This document shows, piece after piece, positions 1 through 9,119 of a stretch of 64,000 bases of DNA (its first letter is position 1; each line of letters opens with the position of its first letter). This DNA comes from Wallemia ichthyophaga EXF-994. Taxonomy: Eukaryota; Basidiomycota; Wallemiomycetes; Wallemiales; Wallemiaceae. The stretch lies in assembly GCF_000400465.1 (NCBI RefSeq), contig NW_008806276.1:496001-560000 (forward strand), given 5' to 3'. The translations under genes and the position numbers were made by a program. Below the pieces are notes generated by a model that had not been told where the DNA came from, did no database searches, and saw nothing but the letters and a program-made list of their open reading frames with translations.

Positions 1-552
1 ATTCTAGGGAAGGGGTATGAGTGACGACTGTTTGCGTACGTGTCGAAGAAGACACCGAGACCATAGAAGTTGTTGACGCTGCCAAAGACTTCGCCCTCTT
101 TGTTCCTCCCCTGAGTGAGCCACATAGCGAATCCATCGCCATACATGTGATTGTTTCTCCCACCGACTTTAAACTCGAATTCAACTTGGTAGCTGGAAAC
201 GGTGATTGGAAGCCTCGACCAAATCCAGCCACGCTCGGATTGCTTATCTTGTGTGAGGCGTATATGATTATTAGCGTCTATAATTGTCGATCCACCAAAA
301 TCCCACCAACGATTGCTGGAGCCGTGTGAGTTGGCAGGAGAACGAGGAAACGGACTCACTTGAGCTCTTGATCAACGTAAGGAGCAGATATCGAGTGCGT
401 GCGTAGTCTGTGGTTTTGATTAGGAATGCGGATGAGTAGAGAAGAAACGCAGACTTTGTGGTAACGTCGACATCCCTTGAACCGGGACTATCCTTGTACG
501 TCGCAGACAGTACGAGACCAGCAAGGAATGAAATTCCAGCGAATAATTTCAT
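1..552 (-). CDS. L-type lectin cargo receptor, VIP36/ERGIC-53-like (partial)
   Basis: Likely a type I membrane lectin that binds high-mannose glycoproteins and moves them between ER and Golgi. The N-terminus (start ATG at 550-552) reads as a signal peptide, MKLFAGISFLAGLVLSA. Two introns are inferred: 408-499 (acceptor ACCACAG) and 316-359 (donor GTGAGT). The spliced product then reads TLRTHSISAPYVDQEL followed by NNRWWDFGGSTIID, FEFKVGG, GDGFAMWLTQ and YGLGVFFDTY. These are hallmark segments of the leguminous-lectin fold in VIP36/LMAN2/Emp47 proteins. The gene runs off the window at base 1, so the rest of the lectin domain and the membrane anchor are not visible. It starts 52 bp from the oppositely oriented next gene. 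Family assignment is firm. Which paralogue it is (Emp46/47, ERGIC-53 or VIP36) is not resolved. Confidence 0.85.
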
Positions 553-604
553 TTACGATCGTCGTCGTCGGGTGTTGAGAAGGAAATGCTTCTTGATTCT
601 GTCC

Positions 605-1682
605 ATGTCATTCATCGCAAGGGGAATCAAAAACAGAGGGATATCTCCTCGCTTTCAACCGATACGCACGTTCAAGTTATTTATTAGACTGTCAAATGGC
701 TCATTTAGGTCTCCCTCAGAGGCTTTGACCGTCGCAAGAGTACTTGAGGAGAAATATGGACGCGTGACAAGCATACAGTTTGCTAGAAATCCTGATACAC
801 ATCAGCTTCTCAATCATGGTTGGATTGAGTTTGATAATGATAGCCCTGACCTAGAAAAGCCTTTCATACAAGTCCCGATACCGAAATCCAGTCCGAAGAG
901 TAACCTCACTACTTCATTGGAGGATATTAGGCAGGCTTTTACTAGAAATCCTGTCAACGATGCACAGAAGATATTGGAAATCAAATTAGAGCTTGCGATT
1001 GGTGAGTTAGATGGCTACAGAATCTACAGATACTAAATTCTGCTTAGAAAATCAAGTTGTTGATAAGAAAACGAGTACTATTGATTTAATCAGTCGGTAT
1101 GAGTCTATGTTGCGTTTTAACGGTTTCAAGGGCAGCTTAGAAGGTATTAAGAAGGATATCGAGTTGAAATTGGAGAGCAAAGGTGTTGATACAAACCAGC
1201 TCCAGCGGAAGTATCTCATTGAATTAGAGAATCAAAAGAAGTCTGAGGAAGCAACACCTGCTATAGAAACACAAACGAACGTCTCTGATCAGGACTACCA
1301 TACGCTTGCCACTCAATCTGCTTCATTCACACCTGCAACACCTAGATTACAGCTGAGTAGACGTAAGCAGGTTGTACCTGAGAAGACAGAGACGGAGACG
1401 GAGACAGAGACGGAGACACAAGCACAAAGACAAGCAGAAACAGATACTAATAAATCACCTGTTTCATCAACATCGACATGGACAGCGCCCGCATCTCATT
1501 CTGTAAAAGCAGATAACACAAAATCTGCTTCAGAAGAGAAAGCGTTCAGGGCAGGTATAGAAGCACATAAGCGAGCACTTGAATTGCAGGAACAGAAGGA
1601 AAACGAGCGTCTGGAGGCTGCAGAGAGTGAAAGATCTCAATCCAAGGAGAAAAAGAGATCAATTTGGAATTTATTTGGGTGA
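605..1682 (+). CDS. Unrecognised protein, probably mitochondrial, with low-complexity tail
   Basis: Two exons, 605-1001 and 1048-1682, joined over a 46-nt intron with donor GTGAGT and a TACTAAA-like branch site. The product is 343 aa. The ATG at 605 is the first Met in frame after the lectin promoter. The N-terminus is rich in Arg, Ser and hydrophobic residues (MSFIARGIKNRGISPRF), which looks like a mitochondrial presequence. Residues about 20-90 have a pattern (FKLFIRLSNGSF, ALTVARVLEEKYGRV, GWIEFDND) that may be a degenerate RRM-like fold. The C-terminal half is charged and low complexity, with a short Thr-Glu run encoded by a gagacg-type microsatellite near 1388-1418, and ends in a Lys/Arg-rich segment. 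I recognise no named family. Mitochondrial location is inference. Confidence 0.6.
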
Positions 1683-1697
1683 TGAAGCAATGAGTGG

Positions 1698-2300
1698 CTA
1701 AATAGGATCAGCAATTGTACCACAAGATTCACACTTTCTTATAGATTCATTTGAAATCCAGTTGTTGATCAAAGGTTTCAGTTGAGTGCCGAGATCAGTA
1801 ACGTGGAATGATTCTTCGCGTATGATAGCGCCACCATTTGGATTATCAGCAGTGACATGTGAAGGGTTCTTGCAGTACCATCTCAGTCTATCGATGGATT
1901 TGCTAGGTCTGACTCGTTCAATGACGACACCGATAGTGTCAGCGAATCTGACTGGATTGTGGGGGGTATTCGGTGGGAGTAAGAACATGGAGCCCTCGTC
2001 GATGATAATGTCCTTGAATTCGCCATTGTCGACAACTTTAAGGCACATGGATCCCTGGTGGAGCGGAATAAGCCAGTGTAGCTAACAAGCCAAACACCGT
2101 ATACAGCCACCCACTTTATACTGATAAAACCATTCCTCCGTCTCATTTACGTGATAATCGTTTCGAGCATTTGGGCCACCGACGAGCATTACAATGTTAT
2201 CTTGCCCGGAGTACGCGCAGAAGTTGTTAACCGGTGGCTTCAGCTTGTCTTTATTCTCCTCGACCCATTTTTGAATATTTATTGGTGGCAACAGTGTCAT
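1698..2300 (-). CDS. BNA1: 3-hydroxyanthranilate 3,4-dioxygenase
   Basis: Non-haem iron cupin enzyme that opens the ring of 3-hydroxyanthranilate in the kynurenine route from tryptophan to NAD. Exons 2115-2300 and 1698-2054 are joined over a 60-nt intron (donor GTGGGT, acceptor CACCAG), giving 180 aa, the usual length for fungal BNA1. The iron ligands are visible in [16 protein letters not shown] (His, Glu) and in [11 protein letters not shown] (His). The C-terminus carries the family segment [23 protein letters not shown] and the CESCG pair. The gene is head to head with TRP1, with 175 bp between start codons, so synthesis and breakdown of tryptophan share one intergenic region. Identification is secure. 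Confidence 0.96.
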
Positions 2301-2475
2301 CGCGGTTTGTAATAGACACTCACTAAGAGATCAGACTGGGATTTACTGGTATCTAGAAAATGTAAATATTTGTAAAATAAACCTAAATGCCACTCACACC
2401 AACATCTTCAGGACAGCCCCCACTCAACCGCTCTCCTTCCCGTTACCGCCGACCAGGCAGAGCGAAATCACGCTG
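2301..2475. promoter_or_regulatory. Shared divergent BNA1/TRP1 promoter with uORF
   Basis: This 175-bp gap lies between the divergent start codons of BNA1 and TRP1 and must hold both promoters. It is AT-rich near 2340-2385. An upstream ATG at 2387 opens a 29-codon frame whose TGA stop (2474-2476) overlaps the TRP1 ATG (2476-2478) as TGATG. No binding site could be named with confidence. Confidence 0.55.
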
Positions 2476-4740
2476 ATGATTGATAACTACGACAGCTTCA
2501 CTTATAATCTTTATCAATATCTTACCATCTCCGGCGCTAACATTGTCGTTGCACGTAATGACAAGATATCCATCTCTGAAATCGAGGCATTGCGTCCGAA
2601 GAACATCGTAATTTCACCTGGTCCTGGTCATCCTAGCACTGATTCAGGCATTTCTAGGAATGTCATCAAACATTTTGCAGGTAAAGTTCCTATCCTCGGC
2701 GTATGCATGGGGATGCAATCTATGTTTGATGTTTACGGTGGCCATGTTAGCCATGCTGGTGAAATTATTCATGGAAAGACTTCAGCAGTTAAGCACGATG
2801 GTAGAGGTCTTTTCAAAGGCGTTGCTCAGGATATCGAATCAACCAGATATCACTCACTCGCACCTGAATTGACTTCTTTCCCTCCTGAACTAGCCCTTAC
2901 CGCTTCAACTAAGCACTCTGGCGTTGTTATGGGTATTCGTCATCGTAGATTCACCGTTGAAGGTGTCCAATATCACCCTGAATCTATCCTCAGTGAAGGC
3001 GGTAGAAAGCTTCTCGAAAACTTCCTCCTCTTGAAGGGTGGTTTATGGACTGAGAACCCTGAATTCGGCGTTGGTGACGAGAAAGCTCCAAAAGTTGAAG
3101 CTGATAAGAGCGTTAATGGCGTCGGTGCATCTCCACACTCAAAATCACAATCAAAACTACCAACGATACTCGACAAGATTAAGCAACAACGCTTATTAGA
3201 CATCGAAGAATCAATAAACACACCTGGCAAATCTCATTTCAACATCAACGAGTCTTTAGAGTTAGATTTAGCACCACCCCAGATCAGTTTCAGTGACAGA
3301 GTAAAACAAAATCCAGCAAGACCAGCTGTAATGGCTGAGATAAAGCGTGCATCGCCCTCTAAAGGTCTGATCGCGCCAAATGCAAACGCAGCGACTCAAG
3401 CCAAGTCCTACGCTCTCGCAGGCGCCTCAGTCATTTCCGTTCTCACCGAGCCTAAATGGTTTAAAGGCTCGCTTCAAGATATGAGAATGGCAAGGGCTGC
3501 GATAGACGGTATGGCGAATAGACCCGCCATCCTCCGCAAAGATTTCATTCTTGACATATATCAAATTGATGAAGCTAGATTATATGGTGCTGATACAATT
3601 TTGTTGATTGTTGCTATGCTGTCGAAAGAAAAGTTGGTAGAATTATTCGAATACGCTAGATCTAGAAGTATTGAAGCGTTAGTTGAGGTCAACAATGCAA
3701 ATGAAATGGAGCTCGCCATAGAGATTGGCTCAAAAGTTATTGGAGTGAACAACCGCAACCTACACGATTTCAACGTTGATATGTCGACTACTTCGAGACT
3801 AGCTGATATGGTAAAAGATAGAGACATATCATTATGCGCTTTATCAGGAATCACAGGCAGGAAGGATGTCGAAGCCTATCTTGAGCAAGGCGTAGATGCC
3901 GTTTTGGTTGGTGAATCACTGATGCGTTCATCTGATCCAGATGAATTCATAAGGGAGTTGACCAACACGCCAGCAAAAGAAGAGGATTACAAAGGACCAC
4001 TAGTTAAGGTTTGCGGGATTTCTACAATCACTGATGCGCTGGTAGCCAAAGATTCTGGTGCAAATTTTATTGGGATGATCTTCGCAGAAGGCAGCAAGAG
4101 GAAAGTGACGCTGCAGCAAGCCAGAGATATCTCATTAGCTGTGAAGAACTCTGCCAACGCTTCAAATACTGTGTTTGAAGGTGTGCATTCTTCCGAATAC
4201 AACGACACTTGGTTCGATTACCAAGCACGAGTGATAGAATCTGCGTCGAGAATACGTCCACTTCTCGTCGGAGTGTTTCAAAATGCCACACTCGAAGCAA
4301 TTCTCGAAGCAGTACACAATGTACCTCTCGACATTGTACAGTTACACGGCAACGAGCCTATAGAGTGGACTCGGATGATACCTGTCCCAACGATTAAAGT
4401 GTTCCACATATCAGGATCGGATGAGGCTCACCAGCTGCTTAACCTCCGTCAGAGCGGATACCACAGCATGAGTCTACTGGACACGGCTGTTCCCAACTCA
4501 CAGCTCAGCGGCGGCGCTGGTAAAGCGTTCGACTGGAAGATAACCAAACAGATAAATACACATCGCCTTAACTCAATTCCTCTCATTGTCGCCGGTGGAC
4601 TCACACCCGAAAATGTGCAGGAAGCCGTCGAGGTATCGAAACCATGGGCTGTGGATGTAAGCTCAGGTGTGGAGACGCAAAGCAAGAAGGATGTAGTTAA
4701 GATAGTAGAATTTGTGAAAAAGGCTAAAACTCTTAAATAA
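2476..4740 (+). CDS. TRP1: Trifunctional tryptophan biosynthesis protein (GATase / IGPS / PRAI)
   Basis: Single-exon gene for a 754-aa fusion enzyme supplying three steps of tryptophan synthesis. Residues about 1-195 are the glutamine amidotransferase of anthranilate synthase (MIDNYDSFTYN, nucleophile C77 in LGVCMGMQ, and VQYHPES). About 275-505 is indole-3-glycerol-phosphate synthase (AEIKRASPSKG, LRKDFI, VGVNNRNL-like and LVGESLMR segments). About 515-754 is phosphoribosylanthranilate isomerase (VKVCGI, VQLHGNE, VAGGLTPENV, VDVSSGVE). This domain order is the fungal arrangement. The linker at about 205-245 is low complexity. The start is the only in-frame ATG upstream of the conserved MIDNYDSF, and no in-frame upstream Met exists before a stop at 2377. 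Its ATG overlaps a uORF stop. Confidence 0.97.
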   Translation: MIDNYDSFTYNLYQYLTISGANIVVARNDKISISEIEALRPKNIVISPGPGHPSTDSGISRNVIKHFAGKVPILGVCMGMQSMFDVYGGHVSHAGEIIHGKTSAVKHDGRGLFKGVAQDIESTRYHSLAPELTSFPPELALTASTKHSGVVMGIRHRRFTVEGVQYHPESILSEGGRKLLENFLLLKGGLWTENPEFGVGDEKAPKVEADKSVNGVGASPHSKSQSKLPTILDKIKQQRLLDIEESINTPGKSHFNINESLELDLAPPQISFSDRVKQNPARPAVMAEIKRASPSKGLIAPNANAATQAKSYALAGASVISVLTEPKWFKGSLQDMRMARAAIDGMANRPAILRKDFILDIYQIDEARLYGADTILLIVAMLSKEKLVELFEYARSRSIEALVEVNNANEMELAIEIGSKVIGVNNRNLHDFNVDMSTTSRLADMVKDRDISLCALSGITGRKDVEAYLEQGVDAVLVGESLMRSSDPDEFIRELTNTPAKEEDYKGPLVKVCGISTITDALVAKDSGANFIGMIFAEGSKRKVTLQQARDISLAVKNSANASNTVFEGVHSSEYNDTWFDYQARVIESASRIRPLLVGVFQNATLEAILEAVHNVPLDIVQLHGNEPIEWTRMIPVPTIKVFHISGSDEAHQLLNLRQSGYHSMSLLDTAVPNSQLSGGAGKAFDWKITKQINTHRLNSIPLIVAGGLTPENVQEAVEVSKPWAVDVSSGVETQSKKDVVKIVEFVKKAKTLK

Positions 4741-4786
4741 TTTATGTTTCTTTCATTGTTAGATACGCCCACGTCGACGGAGAAAG

Positions 4787-5574
4787 ATGGCGGAGAAGAA
4801 GGACGCGACGCGCACGCTTGGTGTCGGAGAGCTAGAATGGCCGCGGAAGATATTTCATTCGAGTATAGGTGGGTTTATAGTGTGCGGAGTGCATCACTAA
4901 CACACCAACGCACATGCACAGGTCCATTAGCAATCGGACTCTATGTTAGTAAGATTTCGATGACGCACATTCTGCGCATTCTCACGATCACTCTCTTGGT
5001 TATTCTCGTTATTGATCTCTTCCGCTTGCGTTCTACTACAATTGGCAAGGGGCGTTTCGCGAATGCGTACGAATCTGTGGTGGGTACGCTGATGCGCGAG
5101 AGCGAGCGCCAGAAACTCAACTCAACTATTTGGTATCTCCTCGGTGCGATCATATCAGTAGCGTCATTCAAACGCGATGTGGCTATTGCGTCTATATCTA
5201 TCCTTGCTTTCGCAGACACTAGCGCATCTACGGTGGGAAGAGTGTTTGGTAGATACACTGTTAGGTTGCCCTCGCCGCCTTTCGCCGAGAAGAAGAGTCT
5301 GGCTGGGTTCTTGGCAGCTTTCGCTGCTGGCGCTTTTGTTAGTTGGCTAATATGGGGTTGGCAGGTCGTTGACGGTGGGTCTATTGCTGAGGCTGGTCGT
5401 CACTCTTTGGATACACTTAGCTGGAATGCATCGGGTAAACTCACTTTGCCATCTTTGATGCTCGCTGTCGGCGCTATTAGCGCTTTTACTGAGTCGCTCG
5501 ATGTCCATGGCCTCGATGACAACCTTACGCTGCCTGTATTATCGGGTCTGCTTATTACTCTCTTGCTCAAGTAG
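4787..5574 (+). CDS. DGK1: CTP-dependent diacylglycerol kinase, ER membrane
   Basis: Likely makes phosphatidate from diacylglycerol using CTP, balancing membrane and storage lipid in the ER and nuclear envelope. Exons 4787-4868 and 4922-5574 are joined over a 53-nt intron (donor GTGGGT), giving 244 aa. The join restores the family signature WPRKIFHSSIG at about residues 18-28, directly before the first membrane segment. Several hydrophobic helices follow (HILRILTITLLVILVIDLF, LAGFLAAFAAGAFVSWLIWG, and the C-terminal LLITLLLK). The central stretch AFADTSASTVGRVFGR corresponds to the conserved CTP-kinase/dolichol-kinase motif with its Asp and Gly-Arg. It follows TRP1 in tandem, 46 bp away. Dolichol kinase is the main alternative, but it is normally much longer. 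Confidence 0.85.
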
Positions 5575-5760
5575 CCTGAGTAGCTGGAATCTCGTAAACA
5601 CCCTCGCATACCCTTTCAACAGGATAGATTGTACACACTAATATTTAATGACCCTAAGCTATATACAAAGATGCTTATTTATTTAAAATGTACAAACGAA
5701 ATTACAAAGTTTATCTGCTAAAAGTGAAAGGTTTCCATTTTACATAAGAATTAGCTAGTT

Positions 5761-6868
5761 TCACTTGCGTGGCTTTGACAAAAGCTCAACTAGACTGAAT
5801 GACGATAAGAGTGCAAGAAGTGTCAGCTCCACTTTAAGAGGCATATAGCTTTCCACGGCTGCCTGGCTATTGAACGAGACGATCAGAGCGAGTCTGACAA
5901 GAGTGAATGTCAATGGAGAGAACACACTCTTGTCGAAGTTTATTAAGACTGATGGAATGAAAGGAACGATTAAAGAGTAAATGAGAAACTTCTTGACGGG
6001 ATTGACAAAGGGTGGCGTAAGCAGTGACTTTGCATATGGTAGCTTTACTCTGATGTAGTTAGTGGTGTACTTTTGAACAGGCTCTGGGACGTCGATGCGA
6101 TGGATGCGGATTGGTGTGACGGAATAGAGAACCACGAAGAGTTCTAAGAGTAATCCAGCCAACAAGAGGTGCTGACTGTCAGATGTCCACCTTTGGACTG
6201 AATTTATAGTATTTATAGTGCACTTGCGCAGCTTTACGGCGTATTGGCTGAATGAATTGACCATATCTTGAGCCTCTGATTCTATTTCATGAGCAGCGTC
6301 TATGGTGTGCTCCTTGACAGCTTCGATGGAGTCATGCGCAGCTTCTTGTATGGTGTCAGCCTTGGCGATGCTAGCTCTCTTGACAGAGCTGAATGAGGTA
6401 GAGCTTGGTGACGCGTGGGGGATGTCCACTGAACTTTCTCTCGCCTGAACTGGGACGGAAGTGGCACGTGGCTGGACATGGACACGGGCATCAGGAGATC
6501 CCGATGAGCTGAGCTCACTTCCATCATCATCGACTTCTTCATTCACGGCGACAGATTTCCTTGATCTTTGTTTCAGTGTGAGTAGAATCTAAGTGAACAT
6601 AATTTTAACATACTTCCTACGCGTATCTGTAAAGTAAGGAGCGAAAAGTGGATCGTCCTTGAGGGAGTGCTCATTCTTACGTAGATGATCCCTTATATTC
6701 TCAATAAGTTTATCTCTGTTGAGTTGATCGGTTTCAACGCCTAGCTTTGTACCGAGATCGACGAGTTCTATGAAAAGTATATCAGCGCACACACAAAGAC
6801 GCGCGTATAACAATCTCACCTGCTTTCCTCTTAGATTTAATTCCCGTTAAGCTTATGTTATTTGCCAT
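5761..6868 (-). CDS. SAP/HeH-like domain membrane protein
   Basis: Three exons, 6820-6868, 6614-6767 and 5761-6559, with introns of 52 and 54 nt, give 333 aa. Residues about 12-60 form a small helix-extended-loop-helix (SAP-like) unit: ELVDLGTKLGVETDQLNRDKL then IENIRDHLRKN. A Ser-rich acidic linker and an amphipathic Ala/Glu-rich helix follow (about 125-165). The C-terminal half has about three to four hydrophobic segments (LLLAGLLLELFVVLYSV, FLIYSLIVPFIPSVLI, FTLVRLALIVSF, LTLLALLSSFSLVELL). A SAP-like head with membrane helices recalls inner-nuclear-membrane or ER proteins, but I do not recognise a named family. It is head to head with NDC80, 103 bp between starts. Confidence 0.7.
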
Positions 6869-6971
6869 TTTATTTTACTGATGAGTGTTGAGGAGAGACG
6901 GGCGACGCGCATTGAGTGCTCGTTTAGGTTAAAACTCAAGACGCGTTTGGAAATCTTTTACGACGACGACG

Positions 6972-9002
6972 ATGGACTCACGCAGACGGACGATATTATC
7001 ATCGCAGCAGTCGCAGCACGTGCAGGAATCAAACATACCAGTCCCGCCGTCTGCACTCAAACAGAAATCAAGATATCAGCTGCAGCAGCCACAGCGCTTA
7101 TCAACAATACCTAGGCATTCATTAGCACAGTCTAATAGCCAGGATAACTTTATGCCTTCTGCTTCACGTAACGATGCTGGTATATACGGCAGGCAGTCAC
7201 TAGCACCTCGTATGCCGCCACCCAGGTTAGTTTGGCGTGTAGATTAATACGCGTAGCACTCACACCCATGAAGCATTCAAAGATCATCCGTTTATGGAAG
7301 ACAGTCAATCGCTCCCTCAGCATCACACCACCAAATATCTTCCTTCTTACCACCACCGCGTCCTTTACCACGTGATCCACGCCCACTTAAAGACCGCAAC
7401 TACATCAATGAGCTTAAGGAGCTTGTCCACAAACACCTCCTCGAATGCGGTTATCCATTTCCAGTTACAGCGAAAACACTAACATCGCCAACTACGAAAG
7501 ACTTCCAATCCATGTTTAGATTCCTCTACACGGATATACTCGATCCTGCTTTCATTTGGGCTAAAGACTTTCACGGAAAACCTCGTAAATTCGAAGAGGA
7601 GGTTCTTATGATACTTCGGGATTTGAGGTATCCCGTTGCAGATTCTATTTCTAAAACTCAATTACAAGCAGCTTCTGCGCAACATATCTGGCCTAGTATG
7701 TTAGCAATGCTTTCGTGGCTCGCTGATATGACGCGCACAATGCAGCATTGGTATACACCTGATGTATGCGATGATCCTCAATTAGCACATCCCGCAGATA
7801 TTTATCCTCCTGATATCCCAAATTGGTATGAGAAAGTTAGCTACGAGTATGCCTCATCGACCTATGTTGCTTTCCTCCAGAATGAGGATGAGTTTCCTAA
7901 CGAGAATGCCGAATTGGAAGACATCTACAAAAGACAGGATGATGAAATACTCAAAGAGGTGGAAGAACTTGAGAAGGAGAACCAGATTCTTCGCAAGGAT
8001 TTAGAGAAACTCGAACAATCTCCTTCACCGCTAGCCGAAGCTACTGAGGAGTTACAAAAGATGAAATCTGATAAAGGGAAATTCAAACAGTTGATTCAGC
8101 ATTTCGAAGAGAAAAAGTCAAAGACGGAAACCATCATAAGCAAAATGCAAGCGGCGGTTGAGGCACTTGAGAAGGAGCTTAACGAGCAGGAAGCTGAGAA
8201 TGACAAGGTCAGCAAACAGGTAGAAGCGCAAAATCTCACGCCTGAGGAAATAGACCGGATGAAATCAACACGCGTGCAGCTCTCCGACACGCTCGACAAA
8301 CACCGTCAACAGATTGAGAAAATAAAGAAATCAAACTGGGATTTAGAAATAACTTCTACAAAAGTAGCAGATAATCTCGAGAGCGTTGTGAAAACATACA
8401 CGGAATTATGCGAGAGGATTGGTATAATTCCAGGTCCACCACCGGAAAAGTACATGAACATTCAATTTGACTTGGACTACAGTAGAGCAGCAGCTACGCC
8501 TTCGGAGATGTTCTCATCAACTGATATAAAAGGTGCAATCAAGAATGCTCTAATTGGAATGAGGAAAGATGCAACAGATAAACACGTCGAGGTGGAGAAT
8601 GACAACATTATCTATGCGGAGGATTTGCAGCGCGCTGAAGAGCTTGTCGTTGAATCACAAGAAAAAGTTCAAGATATACAAGCTAAATTGGAGACAACCA
8701 AGTCACAGACTGATGATGAAAAGTCACGGATGCAAGCTGAAGTGTCAGCATCTAACACAGAAATGAGAGAAGCTGAACAATTGCTACACGACGCTCAAGC
8801 TAATGCACGCAAAGGTGTACTTGCACTCGATCAACGCTACCAATCGCTTATGTTTCAGTATGACAATTTGCTCTCTACTACACAAAATACACAACAGGAG
8901 CTATCACAAGAGATTGTGTCTATCGTCACTGAAATAATCAACCTCAAGCAATACGTCGGTCGCGTTCTAGAAGATCTTCAGAAATTTGTCGAGGAGAATT
9001 AA
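6972..9002 (+). CDS. NDC80: Kinetochore protein Ndc80 (Hec1)
   Basis: Microtubule-binding subunit of the outer-kinetochore Ndc80 complex. Exons 6972-7225 and 7274-9002 are joined over a 48-nt intron (donor GTTAGT, acceptor ATGAAG), giving 660 aa. The first about 110 residues are a basic, Ser/Gln-rich disordered tail expected for microtubule contact. Residues about 115-270 are the calponin-homology domain (RPLKDRNYINELKELV, PTTKDFQSMFRFLYTDILD, EEVLMILRDLRYP, IWPSMLAMLSWL). The rest is long heptad coiled coil that would pair with Nuf2, interrupted near residues 425-440 by GIIPGPPPEKYMN, matching the Ndc80 loop region. The ATG at 6972 gives the basic tail. Identification is secure. Confidence 0.95.
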
Positions 9003-9119
9003 AACATTCACCTGGATTGCACACCTATTTAATAATCTGTTTAGTGTATAAATCTGTTGTAATAACAAAATTAATAAGGAAATAATACTTTTAAATCTTT
9101 TTGTCTAAATTCACCCACT

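Noticed and set aside
458-604. Upstream extension of the 343-aa protein to base 458
   Set aside because: It begins with GTG, overlaps the lectin signal-peptide exon on the other strand, and the first ATG (605) gives a better mitochondrial-type leader.
1388-1418. gagacg microsatellite as a regulatory repeat
   Set aside because: It is in frame, encodes a Thr-Glu run in a low-complexity protein segment and needs no further explanation.
5400-5609. Antisense frames over many genes, e.g. 5400-5609, 18116-18814, 22673-23368, 36295-36949
   Set aside because: They mirror low-complexity or strongly biased coding regions on the other strand, show no family motifs and no splice logic, and are shadows of DGK1, MRE11, RRP14 and RXT3.
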